Source of the DNA: Mya arenaria
Taxonomy: Eukaryota; Mollusca; Bivalvia; Myida; Myidae
Direction: 5' to 3'
Length of the DNA: 64,000 nucleotides
Assembly: GCF_026914265.1 (NCBI RefSeq)
Contig: NC_069123.1
Span: 51,468,949 to 51,532,948 of the forward strand
Shown piece after piece: positions 1 to 13,672 of this stretch. Every line of letters starts with the position of its first letter. The stretch's first letter is position 1. The position numbers and the translations under genes are program-made. The notes under the pieces were generated by a model that saw only the letters and a list, made by a program, of their open reading frames with translations, searched no databases and was not told where the DNA came from.

Positions 1-3000
1 ACGTGTAATGCAACATGACCTACCACATACGTGTAATGATACATGACCTATCACAAACGTGTAATGATACATGACCCATCACAAACTTGAAATGATACAT
101 GACCCGCCACATACGTGTAATGCAACATGACCTACCACATACGTGTAATGATACATGACCTATCACAAACGTGTAATGATACATGACCCATCACAAACTT
201 GAAATGATACATGACCCGCCACATACGTGTAATGATACATGACCTACAACCTACGTGTAAAGCTACATGACCTACCACATAAGTGTAATGATACATGACC
301 TACCGCATACGTGTAATGATACATGACCTACCGCATACGTGTAATGATACATGACCTACCGCATACGTGTAATGATACATGACCTACCACATAAGTGTAA
401 TGATACATGACCTAACAAATACGTGTAATGATACATGACCTACCACATAAGTGTAATGATACATGACCTACCGCATACGTGTAATGATACATGACCTAAC
501 AAATACGTGTAATGATACATGACCCGCCACATACGTGTAATGATACATGATCTACAGCATACGTGTGATGCTACATGACCTACAACCTACGTGTGATGCT
601 ACATGACCTACCGCATACGTGTAATGATACATGACCTACCAAATACGTGTAATGATACATGACTTGCCACATACGTGTAATGATACATGACATACAACAT
701 ACATGTAATGCTACATGACCTACCACAAACGTGTAATGCTACATGACCTACCACATACGTGTAATGCTACATGACCTACCACAAACGTGTAATGCTACAT
801 GACCTACCACATACGTGTACTGCTACATGACCTACCGCATACGTGTAATGCTACATGACCTACGATATACGTGTAATGCTACATGACCTAACACATACGT
901 GTAATGCTATATGACCTAACACATACGTGTAATAATACATGAACAACCACATACGTGTAATGCTACATGATCTAACACATACGTGTAATGCTACATGACC
1001 TACCACAAACGTGTAATGATACATGACCTACCACATACGTGTACTGCTACATGACCTACCGCATACGTGTTATGCTACATGACCTATCTTATACGTGAAA
1101 GGATACATGACCTAACACATACGTGTAATGCTACACGACCTAACACATACGTGTAATGCTACATGAACAACCACATACGTGTAATGCTACATGATCTAAC
1201 ACATACGTGTAATGCTACGTGACCTACCACAAATGTGTAATGATGCATTAATGAGGCATGACCTACCACATATGTGTAATGATGCATGACCTAACACATA
1301 CGTGTAATGATGCATGACCTACCACATACGTGTAATGATGCATGACCTATCACATACGTGTAATGACACATGACCTACCACATACGTGTAATGATAAATG
1401 ACCTACCAAATGCGTGTAATGATACATGACCTACCACATACGTGTAATGAATCATTGACCTACCACATAATTGTAATGGTACACTACCTACCACAAACGT
1501 GTAATGGTACACGACCTACCACAACCGTGTAATGGTACATGACCTACCACATACGTGTGATGATAAATGACCTACCACATACGTGTAATGATAAATGACC
1601 TACCACATGCGTGTAATGATACATGACCTACCACATACGTGTAATGAATCATTGACCTACCACATGCGTGTAATGATACATGACCTACCACATACGTGTA
1701 ATGAATCATTGACCTACCACATGCGTGTAATGATACATGACCTACCACTTACCTGTAATGATACATGACCTACCACATACCTGTAATGATACATGACCTA
1801 CCACAACCGTGTAATGGTACATGACCTACCACATACGTGTGATGATACATGACCTACCACATACGTGTGATGATAAATGACCTACCACATGCGTGTAATG
1901 ATACATGACCTACGACAACCGTGTAATGGTACATGTCCTACCACATACGTGTGATGATAAATGACCTACCACATGCGTGTAATGATACATGACCTATCAC
2001 ATACCTGTAATGATACATGACCTACCACAACCGTGTAATGGTACATGACCTACCACAACCGTGTAATGGTACATGACCTACCACATACGTGTGATGATAC
2101 ATGACCTACCACATACGTGTGATGATACATGACCTACCACATACGTGTGATGATAAATGACCTACCACATGCGTGTAATGATACACGACCTACGACAACC
2201 GTGTAATGGTACATGTCCTACCACATACGCGTGATGATAAATGACCTACCACATGCGTGTAATGATACATGACATACCACTTACGTGTAATGAATCATTG
2301 ACCTACCACATAAGTGTAATGGTACACGACCTAGCACAAACGTGTAATGGTACACGACCTACCACAACCATGTAATGGTACATGACCTACCACATACGTG
2401 TAATGATAAATGACCTACCACATGCGTGTAATGATACATGGCCTACCACTTACGTGTAATGAATCATTGACCTACCACATAAGTGTAATGGTACACGACC
2501 TAGCACAAACGTGTAATGGTACAAGACCTACCACAACCATGTAATGGTACATGACCTACCACATACGTGTAATGATAAATGTCATACCACCTGCGTGTAA
2601 TGATACATGACTTACCACATACGTGTAATGATACATGACCTTCCACATACGTGTAATAGTAAATGACCTACCATATTCGTGTAATGATACATGACCTACC
2701 ACATACGTGTAATGATACATGACCTACCACATACGTGTAATGATACATGACCTACCACATACGTGTAATAATAAATGACATACCACATACATGACCTACC
2801 ACATAAGTGTAATGATACAAGACCTACCACATACCTGTAATGATACATGACCTACCACATACCTGTAATGATACATGACCTACCACATACGTGTAATGAT
2901 ACATGACCTACCACATACGTGTAATAATAAATGACATACCACATACATGACCTACCACATACGTGTAATGATACATGACCTACCACATACGTGTAATAAT

Positions 3001-6000
3001 AAATGACATACCACATACATGACCTACCACATACCTGTAATGATACATGACCTACCACATACCTGTAATGATACATGACCTACCACATACGTGTAATGAT
3101 TAAGGACATACCACATACGTGTAATGCTACATGACCTACCACTTACCTGTAATGCTACATGACCTACCACATACCTGTAATGATACATGACCTACCACAT
3201 AAGTGTAATGATACATGACCTACCACATACCTGTAATGATACATGACCTACCACATACGTGTAATGATTCAGGACATACCACATGCGTGTAATGATACAT
3301 GACCTACCACATAAGTGTAATGATACATGACCTACCACATACCTGTAATGATTCAGGACATACCACATACCTGTAATGATTCAGGACATACCACATACCT
3401 GTAATGATACATGACCTTCCACATACGTGTAATAGTAAATGACCTACCATATTCGTGTAATGATACATGACCTACCACATACCTGTAATGATACATGACC
3501 TACCACATACGTTTAATGATTCAGGACATACCACATGCGTGTAATGATACATGACCTACCACATACGTGTAATGATTCAGGACATACCACATACGTGTAA
3601 TGCTACATGACCTACCGCATACGTGCAATGCTACATGACCTACGATATACGTGTAATGCTACATGACCTAACACATACGTGTAATGCTACATGACCTAAC
3701 ACATACGTGTAATAATACATGAACAACCACATACGTGTAATGCTACATGATCTAACACATACGTGTAATGCTACATGACCTACCACAAATGTGTAATGAT
3801 GCATTAATGATGCATGACCTACCACATATGTGTAATGATGCATGACCTAACACATACGTGTAATGATGCATTACCTACCACATACGTGTAATGATGCATG
3901 ACCTATCACATACGTGTAATGACACATGACCTACCACATACGTGTAATGATAAATGACCTACCAAATGCGTGTAATGATACATGACCTACCACATACGTG
4001 TAATGAATCATTGACCTACCACATAATTGTAATGATACACTACCTACCACAAACGTGTGATGGTACACGACCTACCACAACCGTGTAATGGTACATGACC
4101 TACCACATACGTGTGATGATACATGACCTACCACATACGTGTAATGATAAATGACCTACCACATGCGTGTAATGATACATGACCTACCACATACGTGTAA
4201 TGAATCATTGACCTACCACATAATTGTAATGGTACACTACCTACCACAAACGCGTAATGGTACACGACCTACGACAACCGTGTAATGGTACATGTCCTAC
4301 CACATACGTGTGATGATAAATGACCTACCACATGCGTGTAATGATACATGGCCTACCACTTACGTGTAATGAATCATTGACCTACCACATGCGTGTAATG
4401 GTACATGTCCTACCACATACGTGTAATGATACATGTCCTACCACATACGTGTAATGATAAATGACCTACCACATGCGTGTAATGGTACATGTCCTACCAC
4501 ATACGTGTAATGATAAATGACCTACCACATGCGTGTAATGATACATGACCTACCACTTACGTGTAATGAATCATTGACCTACCACATAAGTGTAATGGTA
4601 CACGACCTAGCACAAACGTGTAATGGTACACGACCTACCACAACCAAGTAATGGTACATGACCTACCACATACGTGTAATGATAAATGACCTACCACATG
4701 CGTGTAATGATACATGACTTACCACTTACGTGTAATGAATCATTGACCTACCACATAAGTGTAATGGTACACGACCTAGCACAAACGTGTAATGGTACAA
4801 GACCTACCACAACCATGTAATGGTACATGACCTACCACATACGTGTAATGATAAATGTCATACCACCTGCGTGTAATGATACATGACCTACCACATACGT
4901 GTAATGATACATGACCTTCCACATACGTGTAATAATAAATGACCTACCATATACGTGTAATGATACATGACCTACCACATACGTGTAATGCTACATGACC
5001 TACCACATACGTGTAATAATAAATGACCTACCACATACGTGTAATGATACATGACCTTCCACATACGTGTAATAATAAATGACCTACCATATACGTGTAA
5101 TGATACATGACATACCACATACGTTTAATGATACATGACCTTCCACATACGTGTAATAATAAATGACCTACCACATACGTGTAATGATACATGACCTACC
5201 ACATACGTGTAATGATACATGACCTACCACATACGTGAAATAATAAATGACCTACCACATACATGACCTACCACATACGTGTAATGATACATGACCTACC
5301 ACATACCTGTAATGATACATGACCTATCACATACCTGTAATGATACATGACCTACCACATACCTGTAATGATACATGACCTACCACATACCTGTAATGAT
5401 ACATGACCTACCACATACGTGTAATGATACATGACCTACCACATACCTGTAATGCTACATGACCTATCACATACCTGTAATGATACATGACCTACCACAT
5501 ACGTGTAATGCTACATGACCTACCACATACCTGTAATGCTACATGACCTATCACATACCTGTAATGATACATGACCTATCACATACCTGTAATGATACAT
5601 GACCTACCACATACGTGTAATGATACATGACCTACCACATACGTGTAATGCTACATGACCTATCACATGCCTGTAATGATACATGACCTACCACATAAGT
5701 GTAATGATACATGACCTACCACATACCTGTAATGATACATGACCTATCACATACCTGTAATGATACATGACCTACCACATACGTGTAATGCTACATGACC
5801 TACCACATACCTGTAATGCTACATGACCTATCACATACCTGTAATGATACATGACCTATCACATACCTGTAATGATACATGACCTACCACATACCTGTAA
5901 TGCTACATGACCTATCACATACCTGTAATGATACATGACCTATCACATACCTGTAATGATACATGACCTACCACATACCTGTAATGATACATGACCTACC

Positions 6001-7417
6001 GCATACCTGTAATGATACATGACCTACCACATACCTGTAATGATACATGACCTACCACATACGTGTAATGATACATGACCTACCACATACGTGAAATAAT
6101 AAATGACCTACCACATACCTGTAATGATACATGACCTACCACATACCTGTAATGATACATGACCTACCACATACGTGTAATGATACATGACCTACCACAT
6201 ACGTGAAATAATAAATGACCTACCACATACCTGTAATGATACATGACCTACCACATACGTGTAATGATACATGACCTACCACATACGTGTAATGCTACAT
6301 GACCTACCACATACCTGTAATGATACATGACCTATCACATACCTGTAATGATACATGACCTACCACATACCTGTAATGATACATGACCTTCCACATACGT
6401 GAAATAATAAATGACCTACCACATACATGACCTATCACATACCTGTAATGCTACATGACCTATCACATACCTGTAATGATACATGACCTATCACATACCT
6501 GTAATGATACATGACCTACCACATACCTGTAATGATACATGACCTACCACATACGTGAAATAATAAATGACCTACCACATACATGACCTACCACATACGT
6601 GTAATGACACATGACCTATCACATACGTGTAATGATTCAGGACATACCACATGCGTGTAATGATACATGACCTAACACATACGTGTAATGATTCATGACA
6701 TACCACATGCGTGTAATGATACATGACCTAACACATACGTGTAATGATTCAGGACATACCACATACGTGTAATGCTACATGACCTACCACATACGTGGAA
6801 TGATTCAGGACATACCACATACGTTTAATGCTACATGACCTACCACATACGTGTAATGATTCAGGACATACCACATACGTGTAATGCTACATGACCTACC
6901 ACATACGTGTAATGCTACATGACCTACCGCATACGTATAATGCTACATGACCTACCACATACGTGTAATGCTACATGACCTACCACATACGTATAATGAT
7001 TCAGGACATACCACATGCGTGTAATGCTACATGACCTACCACATACGTGTAATGATTCAGGACATACCACATGCGTGTAATGATACATGACCTACCACAT
7101 ACGTATAATGATTCAGGACATACCACATGCGTGTAATGCAACATGACCTACCACATACGTGTAATGATTCAGGACATACCACATGCGTGTAATGATACAT
7201 GACCTACCACATACGTGTAATCATTCAGGACATACCACATACGTGTAATGCTACATGACCTACCACATACGTGTAATGATTCAGGACATACCACATGCGT
7301 GTAATGCTACATGACCTACCACATACGTATAATGATTCAGGACATACCACATGCGTGTAATGATACATGACCTACCACATACGTGTAATGATTCAGGACA
7401 TACCACATGCGTGTAAT
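1..7417. repeat. 28-bp minisatellite array, about 260 copies
   Basis: Almost the whole first 7.4 kb is a head-to-tail array of a 28-bp unit, of the form acgtgtaatgatacatgacc followed by taccacat. Units differ at a few fixed positions (gat/gct/ggt, acgtg/acctg/atgcg, caaac/cataa), and the variants come in blocks rather than at random. Some copies are shortened, for example where ataaatgacataccacatac is followed directly by the next catgacctacc. The array is cut by the left edge of the window and ends in unique sequence near 7418. Short open frames inside it are repeat translations and not genes. Confidence 0.97.
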
Positions 7418-7699
7418 GAAAACGAAAAGTCTATATTTTATACGCATAAGGAATATTAAAAACATGCAATATATAGTCTGTGTTTTCATACGCATTAGAA
7501 AGATAAGAATGCTGCAATATACTAGTAGTTTGTTAACAAGAATATCCTTTTTAATTTATCGTGTGGCCTGTTCTTTCATCACCAACTGTGACAAGACTGT
7601 AGAAATCTAACAAGTGGGAAATGTTGCAAATGTGTAAATAATTAACCTCCCAGTAGGAGCCTGTATATAAATCAGGATTTGCTACTCGGCGGTTCCTTT

Positions 7700-8545
7700 T
7701 GGCGGTTTTGTCCACCCAGATATGTTTTCTTCGAAAAACTTTTCTAAAAATACCTACTTAGTAACTTATCAACATTTATGGCATTTTAATAAATGCCCGT
7801 AATTCATTCAACCGGTGTTTGTTTTCCTCAATCAATACTAGTTCGACTTCCCTGTACTTATGCAACTTTGACCTTGGACAAAACATAGATGACATTTTAT
7901 GCAAACATAAAGTTATATATAGCGTTGTACGTCCGTGACACGGGATACAGACAATAACTCGGGAATAGCTCTACGCTCACTTTATCCCAGGAGCCAATCA
8001 TATCCCCCCACCCCTTTCCGTGTCATGTGACGCTACAGGCCAATCAGAAGGCGTCAGCCATTCTTCTTTGTTCTTTCTGGCGTATGCAAAGCGCTCGCCA
8101 GTCTCTGGAATTTATTTTACCACCACCTTCACACCTCCTCCACTTTTCATTATTTATGCTTTTGTAACTCCCAAGGTCCACCCTATTTCTTTCCTCCGTA
8201 ACTTTCACTTAAGGGTTCCGTACTTTTTCGTGCACCGTTTTGTATTTTTCTTTTGCTTTAATTTATTATTGTTATACCGACCGTGTGCTCCCAATTTTGT
8301 TAATTTTGGGATTTAATGTTGTTTTTCGTAATTGTATGATTTTCTTTCTGACTTCTTTGTTAGTATATGCCTCCATTGAGTAGGTAGGCGGTTTCGTTCA
8401 CCCATACATGTTTTTTCGGAAAACTTTTCTAAAAATACCTTCTTAGTAACTTTTCAACATTTATGGCATTTTAATAAATGCCCGTTTTTCATTCGACTTC
8501 CCTGTACATATGTAACTTTGATCTTCTACAAAACATAAATGCACC
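7700..8545 (+). mobile_element. Split-direct-repeat (Ngaro/DIRS-like) retroelement, 3' end only
   Basis: This is a diverged copy of the terminal structure seen intact at 19212-20131. B1 (7700-7894) runs from ggcggttttgtccaccc through tggcattttaataaatgccc. It abuts A2, which starts near 7895 with acattttatgcaaacataaa. A linker rich in ccaccacct follows. A second B copy starts at about 8388 and ends near 8545. No coding part of the element is present, so this is a 3' remnant. The family is assigned from repeat order alone. Confidence 0.6.
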
Positions 8546-9396
8546 CACGATATAACGGTACACATTCTGAAAAGCCTTAAAAACGGTCCTATCAAGGAGT
8601 TCAAAAAATGGCGTTTAAAGTGGCGCAAACTTTTGAACACGTGCGTGGTCAATAGCATACCAACATAGACTGTGTGTGATTTTGATGGTGTCGACGATGT
8701 ACAAAAGGGACCTGGTATAAAATGGAATTCCTTTTTAGTATACACATTTAATACAATATGTTGGGTCCATGAATAACCTCATACAACATTTATTTACACT
8801 AAATCTAAAGGATAATCTAAGAACACATTTACATGTAATACAGATGGAAGTACCGCATTTTCTTTGCAACTATTGACTTTCCCGGTATGTAGGATGATGG
8901 CGGGGATAGAAGTCTAATCCTCCGTCTTACGATAGGATTTCCTTCTCATTACTTAAACATCAGTCCTCCTCCCTGCGACAAATCGATGAATATAAATGTC
9001 TGCGGTTTCTGATATTGAAATTTCGTAGAGAAAAACGCACGGTCTTCTTGTTTTTTCTGATTACATGACATAGCCTATATACATGTAAAGGCAAAGTATG
9101 TATTATATGTAGGTATCCGTTAAATATGGAATATAAAAGTTCATATGAACAGAGTAGGCTTGGCTAAGTACACGTCTCGTTTTCCAAGTATTTGCTATTG
9201 AACTGTGGTAATCTTGTGTATCTTGTTTATCCTTTTCCATGGCTGAAACATTAGCATCTCACGTAATTAATGGTTTACATGTATTTAGAAAGATGTGTGT
9301 TTGAAAACTCAGTCCAAGGAAGAAAAACAGTATTTAAACAGTCTGAAAATCCATTCCAAAAGTCTTACAACATTAAAACGATATCAGTGCCGACAA
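8546..9396. other. No recognisable gene
   Basis: AT-rich single-copy-looking sequence between the retroelement remnant and the small TIR element. The open frames here are short and show no recognisable motif. I see no RNA gene. Confidence 0.5.
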
Positions 9397-9815
9397 TTTC
9401 TCCCACCTCAGATAAGTAGATCAAAAAAATTAACCATGCTAGAAATTCTTATCTTGCCCACGGGCAAAGATACAACAAGTACCCGTATGGAACTCCTTTT
9501 TAATGGTCATCACATTGTAATTACCTCCCTTGTTGAAGCCTGTCGTCAGTAGCATCATAGAAACCTTGTCTTGTGGCAATATTTAGAATGCTAATTAATT
9601 ATTTCTCACTTCTAATGTCACCATAAAAAGGTTTTCACGCACCTTTCAAGAAATAATGCCTCACTCTCCTCAGATCTACTTAAAGATCGATTTGACTATT
9701 AACATAATCTGAATCACTGCCCGCATATCCGTGACACGAATTATCACATATCCATACGCATTTATTTTCACTACGCATAAAAGAGTTCCAGTTTGTTTAA
9801 CTGAGGTGGGAGAAA
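9397..9815 (+). mobile_element. MITE-like element with 15-bp perfect TIRs
   Basis: The left end (9397-9411, tttctcccacctcag) is the exact reverse complement of the right end (9801-9815). A second copy lies in the opposite orientation at 20132-20481, sharing the internal stretches around cttgcccacgggcaaaga, gtaattacctccctt and gaatgctaattaattatt. Sequence outside the TIR differs between the two copies, which supports the border. No transposase is encoded. I could not identify a target-site duplication. Confidence 0.7.
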
Positions 9816-10006
9816 AAGCATCAACCATAGTCGCTTGTGTAAGATAGGTTCATCCAAACCCTCGCGGAAGGTGTTTTGCGGAAACTCGGTAAACCTCGTT
9901 TCCCCTAAACACCCTACGTTCGGGCCATGGAAGATACTTATAATATTGTTTTTGTTCTCTTTTAATTTAAAAACACGATGCACTAAGAGCAGTTTGCACA
10001 CTAACT

Positions 10007-10222
10007 ATATGTATGGATACTTACTATATGTATGCACACTTTCTATATGTGTGTACACTTACTATATGTATCGGTACACTTACATTATGGATGTATCGGT
10101 ACACTTACTATATGTATGTACTTTATGTATGTTCACTTTCTATATGCATGTACTATGCGCGCGAGAGCGTATGGGTGAGTGTGCGTGTGTGTGTGCGTGC
10201 GTGTGTGCGTGTGTGCGTGCAA
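10007..10222. repeat. Short tandem repeats: tatgtatg-type run and GT/GC microsatellite
   Basis: From 10007 to 10160 a degenerate short repeat built on cacttactatatgtatgta is present. It is followed at about 10180-10220 by a gtgtgtgtgcgtgcgtgtgtg microsatellite. Open frames across it on the plus strand are low-complexity. Confidence 0.8.
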
Positions 10223-10309
10223 TTTTGGTCGTTTCCCTCCCCAAATATCTTCATAAAGAATGTGTCCTACTTTGCACCGTGCCTTGAAGTTCTTAAGTAA
10301 CTTGGATGT

Positions 10310-11443
10310 CTACGGAATCGGGTCGCTTTGGCGACGGAGGACATCCGTTTTTTCCGTTGACACCATTACATCCACCTGATTGGTTGTTTCGTGCATGTCT
10401 ATGTCACGTGACACCGGTGTGCAGTCAGGACAGTAGCCCTTCAGGAACACCCGCATTAGGACGAATATGCCTGTCATGAGAGCGATGGCTCCACCTGCGG
10501 CAGCAAACCCCAGGGCGACAGGTGCGCCACGTCCGTTCCGGTGCTCTACACTCGCTGTACCCATTTTTCCGGCGGCAATCATCACAAATAGGCCTTAAAA
10601 TATATACAAATAAATTTATACCCAATGTGTTTACTACCTTTGAAAAAAATAAATATTCAAAGCATTTAAACAGTTGCCAAGTTATGTGATTTGCATTTGG
10701 AGGCCCTGTTAGAATATATTTGAAGGTACGAGTTGTCTTTTATTTTTATTTTTATGTCAAATAAATGGAAATACCGGAGAAGAAAGCGAAACCAGCGACT
10801 GTAAGAAGACCGTAGTTGGCGGGGTCGGCTTTGGTGCGCTTGGAGACGATTAGCCTTCGGCGCACCGTAAGGGGCAGGAATGCCACCAGGAGGAGCAACA
10901 GACCCAACGTGTAAAGCACCTGGGCTGATGCCACTATATCTGCATCCAGCACTGAGGAAAAAGATTTATACACGTTGTAGTTTGGCATATATGTATTGTA
11001 TGTGTATTTGTAATTATGAGGCGGCGATTTTGTCGCTTACTACAATATTTAATGAATAACAAAATAGTACATGTATACAGCTTGGTTACAAACATAGCAT
11101 TGATCACACTTTACTGCTGTCGTTGCCTTCACTATTGCTCAGTTTATTCAATAATTAATATACATTTTCGAGATGACTTACAGAGCTCTATGCCGTCAAA
11201 GATGTACTTTCCGCGGGTCCAGTCGTACAGGCGGTGATAGGAACGAATGGTGCACGTCCAGTTGACGCCCTCACACTGCGTCACGTACCATAGCGCGTAG
11301 TCCTGAGCCGCTCGCCTCCGACTCCACATGAAATGTGCGCGCAGCCAGTTGGGTAACACAAAGCCTAGCAGCTGAAATACCGCCGCCGACACCAACATGA
11401 AGAGGAAGAAGTTCACCCATCGTCTCTCGGTCGCCCGGTGCAT
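10310..11443 (-). CDS. Claudin/PMP22-like four-transmembrane protein, gene 1 (3 exons, 240 aa)
   Basis: Exons on the minus strand are 11443-11182, 10951-10775 and 10593-10310. Donors are CT|gtaagt and CCG|gtattt; acceptors are cctcag|TG and ttttaag|GC. Both introns are phase 1. TM1 is about residues 9-31. A first extracellular loop carries the claudin-type signature (A50-L51-W52, C57, C64). TM2 is about 94-115, TM3 about 133-154 (built across the exon 2/3 junction, which supports that splice), TM4 about 170-192. The cytoplasmic tail of about 48 residues has CPDC. Met at 11443 was chosen because about 8 residues precede TM1, as in the gene 2 isoforms; an in-frame Met at 11482 would add 13 residues. 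The family includes junction proteins and membrane regulators, so the specific role is unknown. A 49-bp minisatellite starts about 250 bp upstream. Confidence 0.75.
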
Positions 11444-11698
11444 CGTGAGTACGGTGGTTGCCTGGAGCAAAGTTTTATTCATATGTTCTAATACACTGGT
11501 ATGATCTAATATGATTAGTCAATTTAAATAAGATCTAAAAACACGTTAATATTGACAAATAGAATAGGTCATTTAGTCTATAATGCAAATTACAGATACT
11601 ATTTTAGATAATCACCTTTGTTAAATATACAATGTATAATTATGTACAAGCAGTGCATTACCTCCTCTGTCAAATAGACGTAAGCTTTAATTGAATGT

Positions 11699-12772
11699 CC
11701 TTTTAAGCCTCTGTTATATAAATGTACGCTTTACCTGAGAGTTAAAGGTTTTTAAGCCTCTGTTATATAGATGTAAGCCTTATCTGAGAGTCAAAGGTTT
11801 TTAAGCCTCTGTTATATAGATGTAAGCCTTATCTGAGAGTTAAAGGTTTTTAAGCCTCTGTTATATAGATGTAAGCCTTATCTGAGAGTCAAAGGTTTTT
11901 AAGCCTCTGTTATATAGATGTAAGCCTTACCTGAGAGTTAAAGGTTTTAAAGCCTCTGTTATATAAATGTACGCTTTACCTGAGAGTCAAAGGTTTTTAA
12001 GCCTCTGTTATATAGATGTAAGCTTTATCTGAGAGTCAAAGGTTTTTAAGCCTCTGTTATATAAATGTAAGCTTTATCTGAGAGTCAAAGGTTTTGAAGC
12101 CTCTGTTATATAGATGTACACTAAATCTGAGAGTCAAAGGTTTTTAAGCCTCTGTTATATAGATGTACACTAAAACTGAGAGTCAAAGGTTTTGAAGCCT
12201 CTGTTATATAGATGTACGGTAATTCTGAGAGAGGTCTTTTAAAGCTCTGTTGTATAGACGAACGCTGTATCTGAGAGTCAAATGTTTTTAAGCCTCTGGT
12301 ATATAGACCTACGCTTAATCTGACTGTCAAAGGTTTTTAAGCCTCTGTTATATAGACCTACGCTTAATCTGAGAGTCAAAGGTTTTTAAGACTCTGGTAT
12401 ATAGATCTACGCTTTATCTGACTGTCAAAGGTTTTTAAGCCACTGTTATATAGACCTACACTTAATCTGATAGTCACAGGTTTTTAAAACTCTGGTATAT
12501 TGATGTAAACTCAATCTGAGAGTCAAAAGTTTTAAGGCTCTGTTATATAGACCTACGCTAAATCTGATAGTAAAAGGTTTTTAAGACTCTGGTATATAGA
12601 CCTACGCTTAATCTGACAGTCAAGGGTTTTTAAGTCTCTGTTATATAGACCTACGCTTAATCTGATAGTCAAAGGTTTTTAAGACTCTGGTATATAGACC
12701 TACGCTCAATCTGAGAGTCAAAAGTTTTTAAGGCTCTGTTATATAGACCTACGCTAAATCTGATAGTAAAAG
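11699..12772. repeat. 49-bp minisatellite, about 22 copies
   Basis: Tandem units of about 49 bp are built on aaggtttttaagcctctgtt, atatagatgtaagc and a ctgagagtc end. Copies near 11.7-12.1 kb are nearly identical. Those from 12.3 to 12.77 kb form a subfamily with tatagacctacgcttaatctg. The array lies just upstream of the predicted start of gene 1. Confidence 0.95.
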
Positions 12773-13077
12773 ATGGTGAAGCAGTGTATCAATTGCCAGT
12801 CTTATATTGTGTATATACCAAACAGTATTTTTGAATAGCATAGTACAATGTACTTTTACCATTAGTTCTTCTATTCAGTATAATTAACATTATGTGTGTG
12901 TGTTGCTAGTTTCAGTAATTCAACTGAAAAAAATAAGTTGAAATTTCCAGAGGGGGGAAACAATTGTGTGACGTGACACAAAAACGGTAACGTACACACA
13001 GGAAGAAGAGCAAAAGATCACAAATCATGTAGGTTATTTGCATAAAACTACGTAATTAACTCGCTCCAAAATCTCTT

Positions 13078-13672
13078 AAAGGCCTAGTTTAAGCCTTCTA
13101 TATTTGACCTCCCCCACCCCCCCCCCCCCCAAAAAAAAAAAACCCGTGTATTTGTACACAACCTCAGTTAATTGATCTTAATCTAATTGCCTAATTGTCT
13201 TATCAGATCTCCAATCTAAATATCCTGCTGTGCTGTTTTGGATATTCTATTATTAAAATGGACTCTAAATGGCCCTAAGCCACTAAACGAATACACAGGA
13301 AATTGGCACCTAATATGACACCAGTGCAATTAGCAGGAGATGCACAGCAGGGGATTATCATGCCAAATATTCTTTAAAGGCCTAGTTTAAGCCATTTATA
13401 AGTGAACCCCTCCCCCCGAAAAAAAGCAAAAAAAATACGTGTATTTGTACGCAACCTCTGTCAATTAATCTTAATCTTATTGCCTAATTGTCTTATCAGA
13501 TCTCCAACCTGAGTATCCTGCTGTGCAGTTTTCGATGTTTTATTATAAAAATGGACCCTAAATTGCCCTGAGCCAATAAACGATTACACATGAAATTGTC
13601 CCGTTCTGTGAAACCAGTGCAATTAACAGGAGATGCACAGCAGGGGTTTATCATGCCATACATTCTTTAAAT
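13078..13672. repeat. 298-bp tandem duplication
   Basis: The sequence starting aaaggcctagtttaagcc at 13078 is repeated from 13376. Both copies contain the landmarks cctaattgtcttatcagatc, atcctgctgtgc and ggagatgcacagcagggg. The first copy has a long C run followed by an A run (about 13109-13142), shortened in the second. I saw no coding potential. It may be a tandem-arranged non-autonomous repeat. Confidence 0.88.

Noticed and set aside
1-7417. A CRISPR-like array because the repeat is 28 bp
   Set aside because: There are no unique spacers; units are head to tail with no gap, and the surrounding genome is eukaryotic.
8020-8316. 98-codon plus-strand frame
   Set aside because: Hydrophobic-aromatic composition from T-rich DNA, overlapping the A2 and linker of the retroelement remnant.
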